Assembly (NCBI RefSeq): GCF_051903925.1
Contig: NZ_CP173678.1
Location: 1,116,001 to 1,180,000 of the forward strand
Length of the DNA stretch: 64,000 bases
Reading direction: 5' to 3'
From: G051903925 sp051903925
GTDB taxonomy: Bacteria; Pseudomonadota; Alphaproteobacteria; Zavarziniales; Zavarziniaceae
Position numbers and translations under genes: made by a program. Shown one piece after another: positions 59,408-64,000 of the stretch (its first letter is position 1; each line of letters begins with the position of its first letter). A model generated the notes under the pieces. It saw only the letters and a list, made by a program, of their open reading frames with translations, made no database searches and was not told the origin of the DNA.

Positions 59408-61452
59408 AACCTCAGCTCGTAGCGCTCGTCGCCGCCGGCCTGGTCAGCGGGCCGGCATTGGCGGGTCCGGGGCAAGGGGCGCCGCAGGACGTCCCACCGG
59501 CGGCCACGGTCGGCCGGGAGGAGGTTGCACCCCTGGTCCGCGTCGTGCCGCAGGCTGCGGCACCTGTTGCCGCGCAGCCTGGGATCGCGCAGGGTCCGGT
59601 CGTGCTTGGCCCGGTCGTCGCCAATGCGCCGCGCCCTGTTGCCAAGCCCTGGGCGCCGTCCGAAGCGGGTGCGCAATCCGGCGACACACAGGGTGACGCC
59701 GTCGTGGTGGCGCAGGCCGACGCGGCCACGGCCGACGGGGCTGTCGAGCCGGTGTTCGAGCGCCGTATCCCCGGCGCCCAGGCAGAGCCGGGCATGCCGG
59801 ATGAGCCCGTCTATATCGATCCCAATTCCGTGCCGCCACCCAGCCCCCGGCTGCCCGGCGAGTTCATCGCCGTGCCCGATCGCTGGCGCCTGATCGAGAC
59901 GCTGGGCGTGGTCAAGGAGAACTACCTCGACCCCTACAACCAGAACACGCTGAAGGGCGACCGCCCGCTGTTCGACGACTGGTTCCTGGTCCTGGCCGGC
60001 ATTTCGGACACGATCGCCGAACCGCGCGCCTTCCCGATCGAAGTCGGCATCCAGTCGACCGACCGACCCGACACGCTCGACCTGTTCGGTGAAACCAACC
60101 AGTTCCTGTTCGCCACCACCAACATCGTGTCGATCGGCTTCATCAAGGGCGACACCGCCTACAAGCCGCCAGACTACGAATTCCGCTTTGTCGGTGCCTA
60201 CCAGTACAATTATTTCGAGACGGAAGAGGAGCGCGTCGTCCGCATCTATCCCGGTGCCGGCACCTCGCGCAGCGACAACCACTTGGCCGTGGTCGAGGCG
60301 TTCGTCGACTACCACATTCGCAACGTCTCGGACCGCTACGACTTCGACTCGATCCGCGTTGGCATCCAGCCGTTTTCCAGCGATTTCCGCGGCTTCCTGT
60401 TCCAGGACGCGCAGCTGGGCGTGCGCCTGTTCGGCACGCGGGCCAACAACCGCTTCCAGTACAATATCGGCGCGTTCAAGCTGGTCGAGAAGGACACCAA
60501 TTCGGGCCTGAACGACGTCACCAAGCCGCTGCGCCACAACGAGTTCTATGTCGCGAACCTGTACTGGCAGGACTTTCCCGTCCTCGGCTTCACCAGCCAG
60601 GCGACCGTGCTGCACAACCGGTCGAACGAGGAGTCGCTCTACGTCAACAACAACGGCTTCGTGGAGCGGCCGGCCCGCATCGGCGACAGCCGCGGGCGAG
60701 AGTACAACGTCACCTACCTCGGCCTGAACGGCGATGGCCATTTCGGCCGGTTGAACCTGACCTATTCGCTGTACTACGCGTTCGGGAAGGACAACCACGA
60801 CCAGCTGCGCAGCGTGGAGGTCGGCCCGGACCAGGACGGCGCCAACATCTCGGCCTGGTTCTTCGCGGCGGAGCCGTCCTATGACATGGACTGGATCCGC
60901 ATTCGCGGCTCGTTCCTCTATTCGTCGGGTGACGACGATCCGCTGGACGGCCAGCACAATGGCTTCGACTCGATCTTCGAGAATCCGCAGTTCGCGGGCG
61001 CCGACACCAGCTACTGGATGCGTCAGACGCTGCCCCTGATCGGCGGTGGCGGTGCTCTGCTGACGACGCGCAACGGCATCATTCCCAGCCTGCGAACGTC
61101 GAAGGAAGAGGGCCAGTCCAACTTCGTGAACCCGGGCCTGTGGCTGATCGGGGCCGGGTTCGACGCGGACATCCTGCCCGAACTGCGCCTGTCGGCGAAT
61201 GCCAACTACCTGCAGTTCGACCAGACCGAAGTGCTGGAACTGCTGCGCAACGAAGGCGACATCGACCGCGAGATCGGCTGGGACCTGTCGGCTGCGCTGA
61301 TCTATCGCCCGCTGTTCACCCAGAACGTCGTGTTCAGGCTCTCCGGCGCCATCCTGGTGCCTGGCGACGGCCTCTACGACCTCTATAACTTCCGGCCGAA
61401 CGGGGACAACCTGCTGTATTCTGTCCTCGCCAACGTGGTGTTGAACTACTGA
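59404..61452 (+). CDS. Large outer-membrane beta-barrel of the conduit
   Basis: The 682-residue protein has a signal peptide (KPQLVALVAAGLVSGPALAG), then about 110 Pro/Ala-rich residues and a barrel-like domain of alternating amphipathic strands rich in Tyr and Asn/Asp (FRFVGAYQYNYFETEEERVV, YNVTYLGLNGDGHFGRLNLT, AALIYRPLFTQNVVFRLSGA). It ends in aromatic VVLNY, typical of barrel proteins. It has no CxxCH and no N-terminal CxxC as in MtrB, so it is not an obvious MtrB/PioB relative. Its ATG overlaps the upstream stop by ATGA, and its stop overlaps the next start by one base. The role inferred is a porin sheath for the multiheme cytochrome. Confidence 0.75.
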   Translation: MKPQLVALVAAGLVSGPALAGPGQGAPQDVPPAATVGREEVAPLVRVVPQAAAPVAAQPGIAQGPVVLGPVVANAPRPVAKPWAPSEAGAQSGDTQGDAVVVAQADAATADGAVEPVFERRIPGAQAEPGMPDEPVYIDPNSVPPPSPRLPGEFIAVPDRWRLIETLGVVKENYLDPYNQNTLKGDRPLFDDWFLVLAGISDTIAEPRAFPIEVGIQSTDRPDTLDLFGETNQFLFATTNIVSIGFIKGDTAYKPPDYEFRFVGAYQYNYFETEEERVVRIYPGAGTSRSDNHLAVVEAFVDYHIRNVSDRYDFDSIRVGIQPFSSDFRGFLFQDAQLGVRLFGTRANNRFQYNIGAFKLVEKDTNSGLNDVTKPLRHNEFYVANLYWQDFPVLGFTSQATVLHNRSNEESLYVNNNGFVERPARIGDSRGREYNVTYLGLNGDGHFGRLNLTYSLYYAFGKDNHDQLRSVEVGPDQDGANISAWFFAAEPSYDMDWIRIRGSFLYSSGDDDPLDGQHNGFDSIFENPQFAGADTSYWMRQTLPLIGGGGALLTTRNGIIPSLRTSKEEGQSNFVNPGLWLIGAGFDADILPELRLSANANYLQFDQTEVLELLRNEGDIDREIGWDLSAALIYRPLFTQNVVFRLSGAILVPGDGLYDLYNFRPNGDNLLYSVLANVVLNY

Positions 61453-64000
61453 TGCGCGCCCTGCTGCTCAGCTTCGGCTTCGCCCTTTCGCTGCTCGCGC
61501 ATACCGGCGGCGCCCTTGCCGCCGGTGGCGAGAGTGCCCGCAGCGTGACCTATGCGGAGACGCCACCGGCGCCCTATGGCCAGTCGATGGCCGAGGCCGA
61601 GCGCAAGAGCGCGGGTTGCGTATCCTGTCACACGGCGACCGATGCGCCGACCATGCACGTCAACCCGGTCGTCGTCCTGGGCTGCACCGATTGCCATGGC
61701 GGCGATGCGACGGTGGCGGGCCCAGCGCTGGCGAACCAGGTGCCCGGCGTGCCCGGGCATGGCGCCACCTCCGGCAGCAGCAGCGGGGCGACTGACGGCA
61801 GTGCGCATGCGCCGCGCCGCTATGGCCCCGAGTATCGCGACGCGATGGACCGCGCGCACGTGCTCGCGCGCTATCCCAACACCTGGCACGAGCCGTCGAG
61901 CGCCACTCCGCCGCGCACCTACACGCTGCTCAACCGCGAGGCGCCTGAGTACATCCGCTTCGTCAATCCGTCCGATTATCGTGTCGCGCGCGAGGCCTGC
62001 GGCGCCTGCCACATGCCGACGATCGTCGCCGCGGAGCGCAGCCTGATGGCGACGGGCGCAATGCTGTGGGGCGGCGCCTCGTACAACAACGGCATCCTGC
62101 CGTTCAAGAACTACATCCTGGGCGAGGCCTATACCCGCGAGGGCATTGGCGCCAACGTCGTCAATCCGGTCGAGCCGGACGAGAAGATGAAGCGGCGCGG
62201 CGTGCTCGCCGTGCTCTATGTCATGCCTGCATGGGAAGTGATTCCCGTGGGCGACATCTTCCGCGTGTTCGAGCGCGGCGGCCGCAACATCATCACCCAG
62301 TTCCCGGAAATCGGCATTCCGAGCAACACGGGTGCGATCCAGCGCCTGGAAGAGCCGGGCCGGCCCGACATCCGCCAGTCCAACCGCGCGTCGGGCACGG
62401 GCCTGCGCATCGCGGTGCCGGTCATCAACATCCACAAGACGCGCCTGAACGACCCGTTCACCTGGTTCATGGGCACTAACGACCAGCCAGGCGACTTCCG
62501 GTCATCGGGCTGCTCGGCCTGTCACGTGGTCTATGCCAACGACCGGCAGCCTGAGCATTCCGGTCCCTATGCCGAGTTCGGCCATTGGGGCGAGAGCCAG
62601 CAGGCGGATCCCACGATCCCCAGGGGCGAGCCTGGCCATCCGCTGAAACACGCCTTCACGTCGGCCATTCCGACCAGCCAGTGCATGATCTGCCACATGC
62701 ACCAGCCCAACATCTTCCTCAATACCTACCTCGGCTACACGATGTGGGATTACGAGTCGGATGCGCCGAGCATGTGGCCGAAGGAGCAGCATTTCCCGTC
62801 CAACGCGGAAATGTTCCAGTCGCTCAACCGCAATCCCGAGGAAGCGGTGGTGCGCGGCCTGTGGCGGGACGTCAACTTCCTGTCCAAGGTCTATGAGCTG
62901 AACCCCACGCTGCAGACGACCCAGTTCGCCGATTATCACGGCCATGGCTGGAACTTCCGCGCGATCTTCAGCCGCGACCTGGAAGGCAACCTGCTCGACG
63001 GCGAGGGCAAGATCGTCTCCAACGACGATCCCGACAAGTTCGAGAAGGCCGTGCACCTGGCCGACATCCATGTCGACTATGGCATGCAGTGCATGGACTG
63101 CCATTTCGCGCAGGACAGCCACGGCAACGGCCATCTCTACGGCGAAGTGGCGAACGCGATCGAGATCGGCTGCAAGGACTGCCACGGCACGTCGCAGGCC
63201 TATCCGACGCTGCGCACCAGCGGTCCCGCGGCCAAGCCGGGCGGCAACAACCTGGCGGCGATGCGCGTCGCCGACGGCCGGGCGCGCTTCGAATGGCGCG
63301 GCAACGAGCTCTACCAGCGCTCCAGCGTGTTCCCGGGCCTGGAATGGCGCATGACGCTGGTGAAGGACACGGTCAATCCGTCCTCCGCCGACTACAATGC
63401 CAAGGCCGCCCGCGCCAAGCTGATGTCGAACGACGGCTCCATGCGCTGGGGCCCGGGTGTCGCGGCGGCCGACCTCGCCCACAAGGACGAGGAGATGCTG
63501 TGCTTCACCTGCCATCTGTCCTGGTCGACCAGCTGCGGCGGCTGCCACCTGCCCATCCAGGCGAACTGGAAGACGGAACGGCACCACTACGAAGGCGGCG
63601 AGACGCGCAACTTCGCGACCTATAACCCGCAGGTGGCGCGCGACGACGTGTTCCAGCTGGGCGTCCATGCCTCGGGCAAGAGCCTGGCGCACAATCCGAC
63701 GCCGGAATGCGTGGCTGATCCGTTGAAGTGCGGCGTGGTCACGCCGATCCGCTCGACCTCGGCGCTTGTGCTCTCGTCGACCAACATCAACCGCGAGCGC
63801 ATCTACATCCAGCAGGCCCCGATTGCCGCCAGCGGCTATTCCAGCCAGGCCTTCGCCCCGCACTTCCCGCACACCGTGCGCGTGCAGGAGACCAAGACCT
63901 GCACGAACTGCCACCTGTCGGACAAGGGCGACAACAACGCGCTGATGGCGCAGCTGATGACGCTGGGGACGAACTACTTCAACTTCGTCGGCTACAACGC
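61452..64000 (+). CDS. Large secreted multiheme cytochrome c (3' end beyond window)
   Basis: At least 849 residues are in frame and run past the right edge. A signal peptide (LLSFGFALSLLAHTGGALA) is followed by ten CxxCH motifs in the visible part: CVSCH, CTDCH, CGACH, CSACH, CMICH, CMDCH, CKDCH, CFTCH, CGGCH and CTNCH. No membrane helix follows the signal. The ATG overlaps the barrel stop by one base. As the last gene of the set, it is the candidate terminal cytochrome at or beyond the outer membrane. The total heme number is unknown because the gene is truncated by the window. Confidence 0.88.
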   Translation, partial: MRALLLSFGFALSLLAHTGGALAAGGESARSVTYAETPPAPYGQSMAEAERKSAGCVSCHTATDAPTMHVNPVVVLGCTDCHGGDATVAGPALANQVPGVPGHGATSGSSSGATDGSAHAPRRYGPEYRDAMDRAHVLARYPNTWHEPSSATPPRTYTLLNREAPEYIRFVNPSDYRVAREACGACHMPTIVAAERSLMATGAMLWGGASYNNGILPFKNYILGEAYTREGIGANVVNPVEPDEKMKRRGVLAVLYVMPAWEVIPVGDIFRVFERGGRNIITQFPEIGIPSNTGAIQRLEEPGRPDIRQSNRASGTGLRIAVPVINIHKTRLNDPFTWFMGTNDQPGDFRSSGCSACHVVYANDRQPEHSGPYAEFGHWGESQQADPTIPRGEPGHPLKHAFTSAIPTSQCMICHMHQPNIFLNTYLGYTMWDYESDAPSMWPKEQHFPSNAEMFQSLNRNPEEAVVRGLWRDVNFLSKVYELNPTLQTTQFADYHGHGWNFRAIFSRDLEGNLLDGEGKIVSNDDPDKFEKAVHLADIHVDYGMQCMDCHFAQDSHGNGHLYGEVANAIEIGCKDCHGTSQAYPTLRTSGPAAKPGGNNLAAMRVADGRARFEWRGNELYQRSSVFPGLEWRMTLVKDTVNPSSADYNAKAARAKLMSNDGSMRWGPGVAAADLAHKDEEMLCFTCHLSWSTSCGGCHLPIQANWKTERHHYEGGETRNFATYNPQVARDDVFQLGVHASGKSLAHNPTPECVADPLKCGVVTPIRSTSALVLSSTNINRERIYIQQAPIAASGYSSQAFAPHFPHTVRVQETKTCTNCHLSDKGDNNALMAQLMTLGTNYFNFVGYN

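Noticed and set aside
51957..64000. Identifying the operon as MtrCAB, PioAB or a magnetosome or nitrate system.
   Set aside because: No MtrB-type CxxC barrel, no decaheme MtrA-type pattern in a single short protein, no magnetosome genes and no molybdenum catalytic subunit are seen.

Overview
The window is GC-rich, densely coded DNA. Its gene content (ArgE, a TolC-family protein, 3-hydroxybutyrate dehydrogenase, a DUF255 thioredoxin protein, many acyl-CoA synthetases and TetR regulators, GCNAAT/ATTNGC-type iron boxes) and its strong GC3 bias point to a heterotrophic alphaproteobacterium, Rhodospirillales-like. No marker gene fixes the genus. Coding density is about 95% and no stretch without a gene exceeds 300 bases. 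I see no insertion sequence, prophage, CRISPR array, rRNA or replication origin. One tRNA (Arg, anticodon CCG) is present.

Region by region. 1-6 kb: the end of an unidentified gene, a membrane-bound hybrid sensor kinase, a stand-alone receiver and a two-PAS histidine kinase. 6-11.3 kb: tRNA-Arg, a secreted DUF255 thioredoxin protein, small lipoproteins, acetylornithine deacetylase and an MFS carrier. 11.4-15.3 kb: the ligase-associated DNA-repair pair (Lhr-like helicase and PdeM phosphoesterase) split by a Uma2 nuclease-fold gene. 15.4-19.9 kb: a TolC-type protein, dienelactone hydrolase, 3-hydroxybutyrate dehydrogenase and two TetR genes. 20-28.6 kb: three acyl-CoA synthetases (one MatB-like) and a TonB siderophore receptor with Fur-like boxes, then a GST. 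28.7-29.4 kb: a three-gene toxin-antitoxin module. 29.5-36.7 kb: a flavin monooxygenase with a coupled NTF2-like protein, a phosphotransferase, MFS and AraC genes, a lipoprotein and thioredoxin. 36.9-43.8 kb: a helix-turn-helix/glutamine-synthetase fusion, a serpin, an ABC1 kinase, oligoendopeptidase F and a BrnT/BrnA-type module whose antitoxin carries a YegP-like domain. 43.8-50.3 kb: a TetR gene, a SRPBCC protein, an HpaB-family hydroxylase, a glycosyltransferase-like gene, an SDR and the NAD salvage pair nadR-pnuC.

The most striking region is 50.35 kb to the right edge. A pentaheme cytochrome is divergent from a tightly packed operon, mostly with 1-4 base overlaps. The operon encodes: (i) a cytosolic fusion of an FAD/NAD(P) oxidoreductase, two cyclic-nucleotide-binding domains and a 16-cysteine, four-[4Fe-4S] electron-transfer domain; (ii) an integral membrane protein with two pairs of His spaced 14 residues apart, as in di-heme b cytochromes; (iii) an FHA-like domain joined through one membrane helix to a ten-heme periplasmic cytochrome; (iv) an exported protein with two HbpS/GlcG-type domains; (v) a large outer-membrane beta-barrel; and (vi) a secreted multiheme cytochrome with at least ten hemes that runs off the window. 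I read this, as inference, as a complete cytosol-to-surface electron conduit that may sense a nucleotide second messenger. Its parts differ from the canonical Mtr/Pio systems.
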